Part shown: piece by piece, positions 19,021 through 30,792 of the stretch | How the letters are laid out: the number at the start of each line of letters is the position of its first letter | Position numbering within the stretch: the stretch's first letter is position 1 | Assembly (NCBI GenBank): GCA_017528425.1 | Contig: JAFXOV010000063.1 | Coordinates: forward strand, 26,093 to 90,092 | DNA length: 64,000 bases | Reading direction: 5' to 3' | DNA from: Elusimicrobiota bacterium | Lineage (GTDB): Bacteria > Elusimicrobiota > Endomicrobiia > Endomicrobiales > Endomicrobiaceae | Notes under the pieces: generated by a model | What the model was told of the DNA's origin: nothing | What the model saw: the letters and a program-made list of their open reading frames with translations, nothing else | Database searches by the model: none | Made by a program: the position numbers and the translations under genes

Positions 19021-22000
19021 ATGAACAAAAAAAATTTTAGAAAATTATTTGCTATTATACTTTCGTTTTTGCTTACCAATACACTAACAGTTTTTGCCGG
19101 AACAAATTCTACAAGAGGTGTAGTCTTACCGGAATATCAGCAAACAGATTCTTCAACTTACATAAATAACAATATTAGTGATGAAGAAAAAGAGCAACTG
19201 TTAGAGAAATATTTCGATAGTGATGCATTTGTTGATTTTGAAACAGCAAAAGCACAACTGGAAAAAGACGGTTATACCGTTATAAAAGATCCGTACCAAT
19301 CAAACACTTGGGTAGTGGGAAAAACTTATAGCGACAGTTTTTGGGTAGGTATGACTTTATCCGATGATAACAACAACATTAATGTATCTGTCATAGAAAA
19401 TTTATTTGACACTTATAACAAACTTAGGAAAAACGGATATCAGGTACAATGCTCTAATTTAACAGAGTCATATTTGTATTTCTCTCACGGAAAAAGTCCT
19501 TACGGTGCTGCTCAAATAACCGACGGTACTTGGACTATTTCAAAAAATGGTCAAACTTTAAAATTAACTTCCATTAAAAAAAATACAATTGCCATAAATA
19601 TTAATAACATAAACAGAGCTTTCTCCATTGTAAAAAGTTTGAATGGAGAAAAATTATCCGGATATAAATATTCTGCTAAATTTAGTGGTAATAATCTTGT
19701 AATTTCAAGGACAAAAAATTCAACAACACAAACATTTAAGCTCAATCTTAATAGTTATTTCGGTAATCAAGCTCTATCAAAATTTAATTCCGCAAGTAAA
19801 ATAAACAGCAATTTTACGACACTTAAAACCGCAGTAACAACCTATAATAAGGTACTGGATATAATTAAGAGCTTGCGATCAAAAATCGACCTTAATATTT
19901 CCAAACTTAAGGCAAGCAAAATCACAAGTTCTTTATTAAACATAATCAAAAAAACAGAAAAAGCTATAACTAACTTAATATCAAGTCTTTCTACCAAAAT
20001 AACCTCTTTGAAAAAAGTTTTAAATACTGACACTTACAATTCTATATCTTCTGCAATAAAAACAGTTTCAAAAAAAGCAAAGTCACTAAATAGTGAAGTA
20101 AATTCTCTAACGACAAAAAATGTAAATTCAAAAAAAGCAAATATATTAAGCATGCTAAGTTCTTTAAAGACTTCAATTAATACTATAAACAAATCTAAAC
20201 AAGAGAGGGAAATATCAAAGTTTGAAAAAGCAAAAATGCAACTTAATGAAGATGGTTATACACTTATACAAAACACTAAAAACTCCTGGCGTGTAGAGAA
20301 ACAAATTAACAGAACAACTACTTACCTTACTATTTATCCTTTTAATGAAAAAGGCGAATGCACAGTAAATGTCAATAGTATCAAAGGATTATTTAATGCT
20401 TATGAAAAATTAAAAAATGAAGGTTATACAATAACTTGCGAAGGCAAGACAAATCAAATCAGCGGAAATGTATGGAACATATCCAAAGGTAATATAACTA
20501 TCTCGGTACAAGCTTTTGATGATAACGGGAAAATAAATGTTTCCATAAATAATATTAATAAATTCTTTAAGGAAAAAGAAGAACAGGCAAAATTTGAAAC
20601 TGCAATTTCAAAATTAAGCAAAGACGGTTATAGAGTTATACATGATGCTTACAATAATGATGCTTGGGTTATAGAGAAAAAAATTAACGGAACAACTACT
20701 TGTCTTACCGTTTATCCTTTTAATGAAAAAGGCGAATGCACAATTGATACAAATGCGATTGAAGGATTATTCGCTGCTTATGAAAAATTAAAAAATGCAG
20801 GCTATTCGGTAAACTGTTCAGGGAAAACAAATTTGTATTATTATTTTTCTCTGGGAAAAGGACAATATTTTGAACAAATAACATCAAACGATTGGACAAT
20901 AACAAAAGATAACTTTAGTATGACATTAAATCCGTTCGGAGATACCGGTAAAGTTGATATTTATGAAAGGATTAAAACCTTCTTTGTTCAAAACACGGAA
21001 CAACAAATTTCACAATTAAAAGAAAAAGGCTATGGTGTTGAACAAGATAAATACAATAAAGATTCTTTTATAGTACGAAAGGGTTTTTATCGTTATTCTA
21101 TGATGTATTTGCAAGTGCATAAGACCGAACAAAACAGTTTGAATATGGATGTTGAAACTGTAATCGGGCTGTTTAATGCATATCAAAACATAACAAATGC
21201 AGGTTATCAAATATATTTTTTATCTTCCGAAAATTTATCTAAAAATGCTAGTCCTACCGATAACGGAGTATCTTCTGTATTATTAACACAAGGCAATTGG
21301 TTGATAATGAAAGATGATTCTGTCGTATCAGTTAATCCCATAAAAGAAGACGGTACCGTAATTACAGTCGAAGATATTGAAAAAAACGGAACTGTTGGAA
21401 ATTTTGAAAAAACCGTTAAAACATTAACATCAAACGGTTTTGATGTACAGCAAGATCCTTTTGATAAAAAAGCATGGATAGTTAGTAAAAAAATAGGCTC
21501 TAAGCAAATATGTTTAACCGTTTATTTTAATGAAGAAGAAAATGCTTTCAATTTAAGTAATGAAAATATCGAAAATTTATTCAGCCTTTATCAAAAGGCA
21601 ACAAGTAAAGGTTATGAATTAATTTTTACTAACGGTTCATCCTCATATAGCGACTCGCTGAAATTTTATTCTAATTTAAGAAAGAGTTACGTCGATTTTC
21701 AGCAGATAAATACCGGGAACTGGACGTTTTTCAATAAAAATGTGCCTCCTGATTCACAAGAGGCTTATAAGATATACAAAGTATTAAAAGATGATGGTTC
21801 CGTAATTTCTCCTGAAGAGCTTGAAAAACCGGAAATAACCGAATCTTTCCAACAAAAAATGGACAAATTAAAATCCGAAGGATACGAACTACATCAGGAA
21901 TCTTATACTTACTCAAAAAATTCATGGGTCATAAGCAGAGAACTATTCGGAGAAAAAGTTTGTATGTCGGTTTATCATTATGACGGTCAAGACGATTTTG

Positions 22001-24303
22001 ATACAAAGACAGAAGATATTGAAAAGGTATTCAATTCTTACGAAGATATTGTTAAATCCGGATATGCAGTAAAATCTTCCGATTATACACTTAATTCTTA
22101 TTATTATGAAATGCAGGAAAGAGGAGAAGATTTTATTAAAATATCAAACGATATATGGTTTATTTATGACGATCAAGAATATGCTTTTATTAATCCTATA
22201 GAATATACTAATTCTAAAGATATTATTCTTAGCAAAGACAGCTTAAGAGAAAATATAAAACAATTATATGAAGACGGATATAAAGTTGAGCATAATAAAA
22301 ACGACGAGAGATTCTGGACAATCAGTAAACAAATAAATACAAAAATGCTCTATTTTAATGTTGCCTACAATCCCCAAAAAGGGTTTGATGTACCCGTTGA
22401 AAACATAGAGGGATTATTTGATGCTTATGAAAAAATTACAGCAGCCGGAGGAGAAATCTTTTTCAAAAGCAGCAATCAGAATGATTTTGTATCGAATGAT
22501 ATGAAAGAAACTATTCAACTAAACTCCGATAATTGGGAAATATCAAAAGACGGTTATACCATATTATTAAATTCTTCAAAAAGTATTCAAAAGTTTGGAG
22601 AATTATTTTCTGCCTTAAAAGAACAACAAATAGACGCCTTAGATATTGAAAATGATGAATTAACATTAAAAGTTCTTTTTTCAAACGAGTTTGCCGAATT
22701 TTGCAAACAAAATAAAAATTTCAATGATATTTTAAAGCAATACAATTTATCGATAAGTGTCGGCAGAAAAATTTATGAAGTTGTCGGCAAAAAACTTAAA
22801 GATATACAAGAAGAACAATTTGGAAATGTATTAACAGAAACGCTAAATTATTACAAAGAAATTTTTGAAATTGCATCATCAATTGATATGTTAAGTAATG
22901 ATATTGCAATCTACAGCCTGCATAATAGTGAAACTTGGTCTCGTGGCGGTCAAAGATTTTCGCCTAAAGGTTTAAATGATATATTGAACATTTTAAACAT
23001 ATCACCGATTGAATTCGAATCTACCGAACTTTATAAAATTTCTCCGAATCTATATGAGCAAAATGTGGAAGATTTTTTAAATAAAATAATAAATTTCAAT
23101 GAATCCGGTTATGAGAAAGCATTATTTGTTTTTGACGGACACGGTGATACAAAAGGCTTTTATTACGATGATTCTAAGCATATCGGCGTAGACGAAATAT
23201 CACAAGCATTAATACAAGCATACAATAATGGTGTAAATTTGGAAAATTTAATTATTTATTTTTCAAGTTGCGAATCATATTATTTTGTAAATAATATTAC
23301 AGCTAATTTAAAATCTGCAGGAATAGAAAAATTTCCTCAATTTATTGCAGAAGCAGGAAAAGAAACAGAATTGGGATATACGGCCAGAAAAGGGGTTTCT
23401 AATTTAGAATTTGCCATTATTTCCGATTTAAAAAAGAAAAGTTCCGAAGAATTGGAAAATATGTTAGGACACCTAACAATGGAACAAGTTGCAAATTGTC
23501 CGATGTATTTGTCAAACCACACGGTACTAATAACCAATTCTCAAATAGAACAATTAAATGAAGAATATGTACAAAAAATCGGCACTATCGTGGGAAATGC
23601 AAATATAAATTCTTCTCATAATCCTTATGTAGAATTACAAACCGAGAAAACAGTTAAGATGTTGGAAAGTATTGCTAAGTCTTTAAATTTGGAAAATCCG
23701 GAAGATTTTAAATACACTACGATTGGCATAGTATTAGGTGTAATAATAGAAACTTTTGACTTTATGAAATCTTCCGATACCGAGGATAGTCTAAGTTTTG
23801 AAAATCAACATAGAAATTTAACACCGGAACAAAAATCGGTAATACAAAAGATTAGAGAATTAACTAATGAAGCTGCAATGGCTGTAACAGAAAGTCCGAT
23901 AAGTAATTCATTGGCAGCACCTGCAGCAATATTAACAGAATGGATAACACATTTTATATATAATAAACTTGTAACATCGAAAGATAAAGAGAATTCGACA
24001 ATATCTTCTTTAAACGACAAAGAACAAATTTCTGCTTTATTGAAAAATGTTAATAATAAATTTAAGGATATTCTCGGGCCGATAAGCAATTTATTAGCAA
24101 TACCGTCAACAACATTGGCAGAACAAATAGAACATTTTGTATATAATGATTTTAAACTATACGAAAACGGAGAGAATCACTCACTAAATATCAAGGATAT
24201 GGCTTCCGACCTGACAAAGGATATTAGTACCGAATTGAAAAAGATTATCGAACCGATAATTGAAAAATATTTTCAATTTCTTCAGGATATAAATATTTTA
24301 TAG
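19021..24303 (+). CDS. Giant secreted protein 3: seven repeats and caspase-like domain
   Basis: A 1760-residue exported protein. ATG at 19021 is chosen because GGAG lies 9 bases upstream and it gives a proper signal peptide (MNKKNFRKLFAIILSFLLTN, then TLTVFAG); a 53-codon upstream extension has no ribosome site. Seven degenerate repeats of about 125-150 residues follow, each with a pattern like LxxDGYxVxxDxxxxxxWxIxK and then ENIExLFxAYEKxxxxGY. Between repeats 1 and 2 lies a low-complexity Ser/Lys/Thr helical stretch. Near residues 1368-1420 a caspase-fold (clan CD/CHAT-like) signature appears: VFDGHGD with H1374, then IIYFSSCES with C1417. This suggests a cysteine peptidase. The C-terminus holds a duplicated PISN-x-LA-x-P segment. 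It might be a self-processing surface protein or effector; target unknown. Confidence 0.7.
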   Translation: MNKKNFRKLFAIILSFLLTNTLTVFAGTNSTRGVVLPEYQQTDSSTYINNNISDEEKEQLLEKYFDSDAFVDFETAKAQLEKDGYTVIKDPYQSNTWVVGKTYSDSFWVGMTLSDDNNNINVSVIENLFDTYNKLRKNGYQVQCSNLTESYLYFSHGKSPYGAAQITDGTWTISKNGQTLKLTSIKKNTIAININNINRAFSIVKSLNGEKLSGYKYSAKFSGNNLVISRTKNSTTQTFKLNLNSYFGNQALSKFNSASKINSNFTTLKTAVTTYNKVLDIIKSLRSKIDLNISKLKASKITSSLLNIIKKTEKAITNLISSLSTKITSLKKVLNTDTYNSISSAIKTVSKKAKSLNSEVNSLTTKNVNSKKANILSMLSSLKTSINTINKSKQEREISKFEKAKMQLNEDGYTLIQNTKNSWRVEKQINRTTTYLTIYPFNEKGECTVNVNSIKGLFNAYEKLKNEGYTITCEGKTNQISGNVWNISKGNITISVQAFDDNGKINVSINNINKFFKEKEEQAKFETAISKLSKDGYRVIHDAYNNDAWVIEKKINGTTTCLTVYPFNEKGECTIDTNAIEGLFAAYEKLKNAGYSVNCSGKTNLYYYFSLGKGQYFEQITSNDWTITKDNFSMTLNPFGDTGKVDIYERIKTFFVQNTEQQISQLKEKGYGVEQDKYNKDSFIVRKGFYRYSMMYLQVHKTEQNSLNMDVETVIGLFNAYQNITNAGYQIYFLSSENLSKNASPTDNGVSSVLLTQGNWLIMKDDSVVSVNPIKEDGTVITVEDIEKNGTVGNFEKTVKTLTSNGFDVQQDPFDKKAWIVSKKIGSKQICLTVYFNEEENAFNLSNENIENLFSLYQKATSKGYELIFTNGSSSYSDSLKFYSNLRKSYVDFQQINTGNWTFFNKNVPPDSQEAYKIYKVLKDDGSVISPEELEKPEITESFQQKMDKLKSEGYELHQESYTYSKNSWVISRELFGEKVCMSVYHYDGQDDFDTKTEDIEKVFNSYEDIVKSGYAVKSSDYTLNSYYYEMQERGEDFIKISNDIWFIYDDQEYAFINPIEYTNSKDIILSKDSLRENIKQLYEDGYKVEHNKNDERFWTISKQINTKMLYFNVAYNPQKGFDVPVENIEGLFDAYEKITAAGGEIFFKSSNQNDFVSNDMKETIQLNSDNWEISKDGYTILLNSSKSIQKFGELFSALKEQQIDALDIENDELTLKVLFSNEFAEFCKQNKNFNDILKQYNLSISVGRKIYEVVGKKLKDIQEEQFGNVLTETLNYYKEIFEIASSIDMLSNDIAIYSLHNSETWSRGGQRFSPKGLNDILNILNISPIEFESTELYKISPNLYEQNVEDFLNKIINFNESGYEKALFVFDGHGDTKGFYYDDSKHIGVDEISQALIQAYNNGVNLENLIIYFSSCESYYFVNNITANLKSAGIEKFPQFIAEAGKETELGYTARKGVSNLEFAIISDLKKKSSEELENMLGHLTMEQVANCPMYLSNHTVLITNSQIEQLNEEYVQKIGTIVGNANINSSHNPYVELQTEKTVKMLESIAKSLNLENPEDFKYTTIGIVLGVIIETFDFMKSSDTEDSLSFENQHRNLTPEQKSVIQKIRELTNEAAMAVTESPISNSLAAPAAILTEWITHFIYNKLVTSKDKENSTISSLNDKEQISALLKNVNNKFKDILGPISNLLAIPSTTLAEQIEHFVYNDFKLYENGENHSLNIKDMASDLTKDISTELKKIIEPIIEKYFQFLQDINIL
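19235..22575 (+). repeat. Seven degenerate protein repeats in giant protein 3
   Basis: Repeat units start near 19235, 20221, 20590, 21001, 21400, 21845 and 22240. Each encodes a helix plus the DGY/NGF turn, a Trp-containing strand and a second helix with LFxAY. DNA identity is low, except that units 2 and 3 share long near-identical stretches (for example TVYPFNEKGEC versus TIYPFNEKGEC), suggesting a later duplication. Confidence 0.7.
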
Positions 24304-24312
24304 AAGAACACT

Positions 24313-26328
<2,016 letters not shown>

Positions 26329-26739
26329 TTATTTGGCTTTTCTTTCGTTTTTCAATTTGTCCAATATACCGTTGACAAATTTACTTGAATCTTTATTTGA
26401 ATATTCTTTGGAAATTTCAACTGCCTCATCTATTATTACACTGATGGGGGTTTTTGGCATGTAAAGTATTTCATAGGCCGCAAGTCTCATTATATTTCTA
26501 TCGATAACCGTCATTCTTGATATTTCCCAATTATCGGCATATTTTTCTATAAGAGAGTCTATTTCTTTCTGATTTTCACAAACACCCCTAAAAATAGCAA
26601 CAGAGAACTCTCTATAGGGTATTTCTACCGGTAAAAAAGTATCAAAACATTCAAAAATAGACTTTTCATCCATAGAACAGTTATCAAAAGCATACAACAT
26701 CTGTAAAGTACATTCTCTGGATTGTCTTCTTGTGCCCAT
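26329..26739 (-). CDS. nusB: Transcription antitermination factor NusB
   Basis: NusB binds boxA RNA with NusE (ribosomal protein S10) and supports antitermination in rRNA operons. The 136-residue all-helical protein has the family start RRQSRECTLQMLYAFD and the C-terminal block NIMRLAAYEIL, then VIIDEAVEISKEYS and KFVNGILDKL. AAGGAT precedes the ATG. A strong promoter lies about 50 bases upstream on this strand, and ligA follows. Confidence 0.96.
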   Translation of the reverse strand: MGTRRQSRECTLQMLYAFDNCSMDEKSIFECFDTFLPVEIPYREFSVAIFRGVCENQKEIDSLIEKYADNWEISRMTVIDRNIMRLAAYEILYMPKTPISVIIDEAVEISKEYSNKDSSKFVNGILDKLKNERKAK

Positions 26740-26784
26740 AAAAAGATCCTTATCTTTTAATTAAAAATATATTTTCCAGGAGAA

Positions 26785-26813
26785 ATTCTATAAAAAATAG
26801 TTTTAACTGTCAA
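26785..26813 (-). promoter_or_regulatory. Sigma-70-type promoter of nusB-ligA
   Basis: On the minus strand a perfect -35 TTGACA (26808-26813) is followed after 17 bases by TAGAAT (26785-26790). Transcription would start near 26778, giving a leader of about 40 nt. Confidence 0.75.
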
Positions 26814-27262
26814 TAATAAAGTAAAAAATCAAATTTAAAAACAAAAAGGGAAAAACATTAAAAAACAGCATAATGTATTATAAAATATACATTAAAAACA
26901 TACAAAACCCTGCAAAACAGCTAAAAAGCACTGAAAATTCAATAAAAAGCACTAAAAAGTAAGCAAAATTTATTAAAAAATAAGACAAAATAACCTAATC
27001 CTGATTAAAAACCGATAAAAAAGCTTATTTTAATATTCAAGGCATTTTTTTTGACTAAATTATAAAACTTCATAATAACAGCTGTGAATGCTATTGTATA
27101 ATCATTAAAACAAAATATAAATCAACATAAAATTATTACTTATAAATATAAATAATTCAAGTTAAATTAATATTCTACTTTAATGTTAATCCGTTTCTTT
27201 TTTATATATACAACTTAACATAATATATCTTATCGGAACCATTAAAAAGTACAAAATCGGGC

Positions 27263-27289
27263 AAAATTTGTCAAATTTTTACAAATTTT
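27263..27289. repeat. Inverted repeat upstream of the ankyrin gene
   Basis: AAAATTTGT (27263-27271) and ACAAATTTT (27281-27289) form a 9-bp inverted repeat with a 9-nt spacer, both halves flanked by GGC(A). It lies about 80 bases before the -35 box, so it could be an operator or simply a chance A/T palindrome. Confidence 0.35.
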
Positions 27290-27368
27290 GGCAAAAAAAT
27301 TTTTTTTCAAAAAAAAGCCTTTAAAGAAAAATTTTTTATTTTTTTTAATTTAACCCTTGAAAAGATTT

Positions 27369-27397
27369 TGACTACCGACTAAAATAATTATATAATT
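27369..27397 (+). promoter_or_regulatory. Sigma-70-type promoter of the ankyrin gene
   Basis: TTGACT (27369-27374), 17-base spacer, then TATAAT (27392-27397). The start point would be near 27404, and AAGGAG lies just before the ATG at 27428. Close to consensus. Confidence 0.85.
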
Positions 27398-27427
27398 TTA
27401 ACAGATCTTGGATAAAAAGGAGCCATA

Positions 27428-29116
27428 ATGAACATTTTAAAGAAAATATCTTTGTTTTTTTTGGTATTAATGCTTAATTTAATAGTAATTAATGATGTAA
27501 AAGCCGAAGAAGACATATTTTCAGCCGCAAAAGAAGGCAATATTTATGTAATAGAAGAAGCAATTGACAGAAAAACAAATATAAACCAACAAGATTATTT
27601 AGGAAATACCCCTCTTATATATGCTTGTTCCAAAGGCAAAGACGATGTAGTAAAGCTATTATTAAAGAAAAAAGCCAACGTAAAAACAGTCAATAATAAC
27701 GGGGTTTCAGCATTAATGGCTGCCTGTTATGCCGGAAACACAGAAATAATCCAACTGTTATTGAAAGAAAAAATAGATATAAATTTAAAAGATAAAACAG
27801 GTTCGACAGCCCTGATGTATGCTTGTATGAACGGAAATGTTGAAAATTTAGAGCTTCTTCTGGAAAAGAAAGCCAATCCGAATATTGCAAACAATATAGG
27901 TGCCACCCCCCTTATGCTTGCGGTAAAAAATAAAAATATAGGTGCAGTTAAATTTTTGCTTTCAAACGGTGCAAGCGTTAATGTCGAGGATAAAAACAAA
28001 ATTTCCGCCTTCTTTATAGCAGCCAGAAACGGTGATACAAATATTATGAATTATTTGGTAATCGCAAAAGCAAACACCAACGATGCAAATATTAACGGTG
28101 TTACCCCCTTCATAGCTTGTGCGGCATGCGGTAATTTGGATGCCGTAAAATATATGCTTGAAACATTAAAAATAGATATTAATTCAAAAGATAAACAAGG
28201 TAATAATGCTCTTATGGCAACCGTTGCATTTATGTGTTCAAGTATTATTCAGGACGTTCTTACCGACTTAAAAGAACTAAACACTTTATCCGAAACGGAA
28301 TACTGCGATTATGTTCAAAATATGAAAACACACAGCAGAGAAATAATGGAATATTTGGTAGATAACGGCATATATATAAATAATGCAAATAACAAAGGTA
28401 TTAATACTTTCATGTTGGCAATAGAAGAAAATGATATCGAAACAGCAAACTATTTAGCCGGAAAAGGCATAGATATCGATCAAGTTGATGTCGATGGGAA
28501 CAATGCATTGGTATTGGCTGCACAAGCTTCAAACCTTAATGCGGTTGCTTTTCTTCTGGAATTGGGCATAGATGTAAACTCGGTAAACAATGAAGGTAAA
28601 AACGCTTTAATGTATGCAATAGAAACCGGAAATTTTGATATGATTAATTTATTATTGAGCAACAGAAAAATAAATGTAAAAACATCGGATAAAGACGGAA
28701 AAACAGCATTAATGTATGCTTGTGAATCCGGATATATTAAAGTTATAACGGATTTAATAACAAAATATTCGGCAGATATAAATGAAATTGATTTAAAGGG
28801 AAATACCCCTCTGGTTTATGCTGTAATATCGGGAAATGTTCCTATTGTTAATATTTTGCTTTCCCTCGGTGCGGATAAAAGTATGACCAACAAAAAAGGT
28901 CTTACAGCCTTGGACGTAGCAAGAACATTTAAAGACGAAGATCATCAGGAAATCGTAAAAATATTAGACGGCACAAGAGCTGCCGAAGCTGCCGCTGCAT
29001 TAGAAGCGGAAAAAGCCGCAAAAGCCGCAGAAAAAAAAGCTGCCGCCGAAGCTGTTGCAGAGAAAAAGAAAACAGCAAAAATGAAACCGGCAAGAAAAAC
29101 TTTAAAAAACAAATAA
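27428..29116 (+). CDS. Secreted ankyrin-repeat protein
   Basis: A 562-residue exported protein made almost wholly of ankyrin repeats. The signal peptide is MNILKKISLFFLVLMLNLIV, followed by INDVKAEE. Repeats of about 33 residues start near residue 30 with the pattern GNTPLIYACSKGKDDVVKLLLKK and continue to near 515 (GLTALDVARTFK). About 14 can be counted, with a longer insertion near residue 270. The C-terminal 45 residues are an Ala/Lys/Glu-rich helix ending in a basic tail. Ankyrin arrays bind proteins; secreted ones occur in symbionts and pathogens, but they also act in the bacterial periplasm, so a host target is only one option. A near-consensus promoter drives it. Its terminator overlaps the end of convergent miaA. 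Confidence 0.88.
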   Translation: MNILKKISLFFLVLMLNLIVINDVKAEEDIFSAAKEGNIYVIEEAIDRKTNINQQDYLGNTPLIYACSKGKDDVVKLLLKKKANVKTVNNNGVSALMAACYAGNTEIIQLLLKEKIDINLKDKTGSTALMYACMNGNVENLELLLEKKANPNIANNIGATPLMLAVKNKNIGAVKFLLSNGASVNVEDKNKISAFFIAARNGDTNIMNYLVIAKANTNDANINGVTPFIACAACGNLDAVKYMLETLKIDINSKDKQGNNALMATVAFMCSSIIQDVLTDLKELNTLSETEYCDYVQNMKTHSREIMEYLVDNGIYINNANNKGINTFMLAIEENDIETANYLAGKGIDIDQVDVDGNNALVLAAQASNLNAVAFLLELGIDVNSVNNEGKNALMYAIETGNFDMINLLLSNRKINVKTSDKDGKTALMYACESGYIKVITDLITKYSADINEIDLKGNTPLVYAVISGNVPIVNILLSLGADKSMTNKKGLTALDVARTFKDEDHQEIVKILDGTRAAEAAAALEAEKAAKAAEKKAAAEAVAEKKKTAKMKPARKTLKNK

Positions 29117-29126
29117 TTGTTTAAAA

Positions 29127-30053
29127 TTATATTATTTTATTGACGATATCGTGAACATTCATGGTATCGTCAATTTTTATGATACTGGTATCGGGTTGTT
29201 TTGTAAACCAAGTAATTTGTCTTTTTGCATATTGTCTTGTATCTTGTGAAAATTTTTCTATTAAATCTTGTTTGGATATTTCATTATTAAAATATTTTAT
29301 TATATGTTTATATCCCACACCGGTAAGTCCGTAACAATTTTGTTTATATCCCATATCTAAAACTTTTTTTGTCTCTTCCAACATACCGGAATCAATCATT
29401 TTTTTACATCTTTCATTTATTTTTTCGTATAAGATTTCCCTGTCTTTTAACAATACAAAATGTTTAAAATTCTTTTTCTTTTCCGCTTTTTTACCGTTTT
29501 GTAACAATACCGTCATAGATTTTCCGGTGATTTTATATATTTCATAAGCTCTGATTATTCTTTGGGTATTCCCCTTATTTTTTTTGGCGCTTATAGGATC
29601 TGTTTTAAGCAAAAGGTTATATAAATAGTCTAATCCTTTCTCCCGTACCATATTCTCAATTTCTTGTCTTATTTGCTCATTCGCGTCGGGCAAATCATCC
29701 AAGCCATACAAAAAAGATTTTATATACAATCCGGTTCCCCCGACAATTATCGGCGCCTTATTTTCTTTTAAAATAATATCTTCATACTTTTGAGCATCAA
29801 TTTCAAAGTTTTTAGCCGTATATTTTTGATTTGGGGTGATAATATCCGTAAGATACTGATTTACCCCCTCAATTTGCCTTATATCGCCTTTTAGAGTACC
29901 TTCTTTATTTGTTCCTATATCAAGATATTTATATACTTGTCTTGAATCCGCGGAAATAATTGAACCGTTTATTTTTTTGCACAATTCCACGGCAACAGCC
30001 GTTTTACCGACTGCCGTAGGCCCTGAAATAATTATTGTTTGATTTTTGTTCAT
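29127..30053 (-). CDS. miaA: tRNA dimethylallyltransferase MiaA
   Basis: Adds a dimethylallyl group to N6 of A37 in tRNAs reading codons that begin with U, improving anticodon pairing. At 308 residues it is typical. The P-loop is SGPTAVGKT (about 10-18), followed by the substrate motif ISADSRQVYKYLDIGT; VGGTGLYIKSFLYG and the late RQYAKRQITWF are also family hallmarks. It is the last gene of the envelope operon, 19 bases after lptB. Its 3' end also encodes, on the other strand, the terminator of the ankyrin gene. Confidence 0.96.
   Translation of the reverse strand: MNKNQTIIISGPTAVGKTAVAVELCKKINGSIISADSRQVYKYLDIGTNKEGTLKGDIRQIEGVNQYLTDIITPNQKYTAKNFEIDAQKYEDIILKENKAPIIVGGTGLYIKSFLYGLDDLPDANEQIRQEIENMVREKGLDYLYNLLLKTDPISAKKNKGNTQRIIRAYEIYKITGKSMTVLLQNGKKAEKKKNFKHFVLLKDREILYEKINERCKKMIDSGMLEETKKVLDMGYKQNCYGLTGVGYKHIIKYFNNEISKQDLIEKFSQDTRQYAKRQITWFTKQPDTSIIKIDDTMNVHDIVNKII
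29139..29180 (+). terminator. Terminator of the ankyrin gene, inside miaA
   Basis: ATTGACGATA (29139-29148) pairs perfectly with TATCGTCAAT (29165-29174), followed by a T-run on the plus strand. The hairpin lies within the last codons of the convergent miaA (opposite strand), so the sequence both codes for protein and stops transcription. Confidence 0.7.
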
Positions 30054-30072
30054 TTTGATATTTAAGATAAAA

Positions 30073-30792
30073 CTACATTTTAAAGTTGTCGCCGAGATAA
30101 ACCTTTCTTGCTTCTTCGCTGTTTATCAAATCATTTGCGCTTCCTTCAATGAGAATCTGTCCTTTACAAACAATATAAGCTCTATCGATAATTTCGAGTG
30201 TTTCTCTTACATTATGATCGGTTATAAGTATTCCCAATCCTCTGCTTTTTAGTCTGTAAATGATTTTTTGAATATCAGCTACGGTTATAGGATCTATTCC
30301 TACGAACGGTTCGTCCAATAACAAAAATTTAGGCTCGTTAACAAGAGCTCTTGCGATTTCGCATCTTCTTTTTTCTCCGCCGGAAAGAGTTGTACTCAAC
30401 TGTTTTCTTAACCTTGTTAAACCGAAATCTTCCAACAAAGAATCAACTTTTTCTTTTCTCTGTTTTTTTGATATCGGCAACATTTGTGCTATTGCCATTA
30501 AATTATCTTCTACCGTTAGTCCTCTGAATATCGAAGATTCCTGAGGCAAATATCCGATACCTGCTCTTGCTCTTTCGTACATCGGAGCTTTTGTAATATC
30601 TTTTTTGTCCAAATAAACATTGCCGTCATAAGGTTCTATTAAACCTACTGTCATATAAAAGGTTGTTGTTTTTCCGGCACCGTTAGGTCCCAATAATCCG
30701 ACAATTTCTCCTTGAGCAACTTTTATGCTTATGGAATTTACAACCATTCTGTGTTTATATTTTTTATATAAGGACTCCGCTGAAAGAATCAT
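30073..30792 (-). CDS. lptB: LPS export ABC ATPase LptB
   Basis: Cytoplasmic ATPase that powers LptFG to pull LPS from the inner membrane onto the LptC-LptA bridge. The 239-residue protein has Walker A GPNGAGKTT (about 36-44), the Q-loop region GIGYLPQESSIFRGLTVEDN that is characteristic of LptB, signature LSGGEKRR, Walker B FLLLDEPFVGIDP and the H-loop TDHNVRETL. It overlaps lptA by 4 bases, so translation is coupled. LptF, LptG and LptD are not in the window. Confidence 0.95.
   Translation of the reverse strand: MILSAESLYKKYKHRMVVNSISIKVAQGEIVGLLGPNGAGKTTTFYMTVGLIEPYDGNVYLDKKDITKAPMYERARAGIGYLPQESSIFRGLTVEDNLMAIAQMLPISKKQRKEKVDSLLEDFGLTRLRKQLSTTLSGGEKRRCEIARALVNEPKFLLLDEPFVGIDPITVADIQKIIYRLKSRGLGILITDHNVRETLEIIDRAYIVCKGQILIEGSANDLINSEEARKVYLGDNFKM

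Larger units (their letters stand above)
26740..27427. other. 688-bp AT-rich intergenic region with two divergent promoters
   Basis: No convincing gene is seen. It holds the nusB-ligA promoter at its left end and the ankyrin-gene promoter at its right end. In between are short A/T-rich direct repeats (AAAAAGCACT occurs twice near 26930-26955) and an inverted repeat at 27263-27289. No tRNA, and no structured RNA that I recognise. Confidence 0.7.

Noticed and set aside
27051..27102. TTGACT and TATAAT boxes in the intergenic region
   Set aside because: Spacing between them (40 bases) does not fit a promoter and no gene follows within reach.
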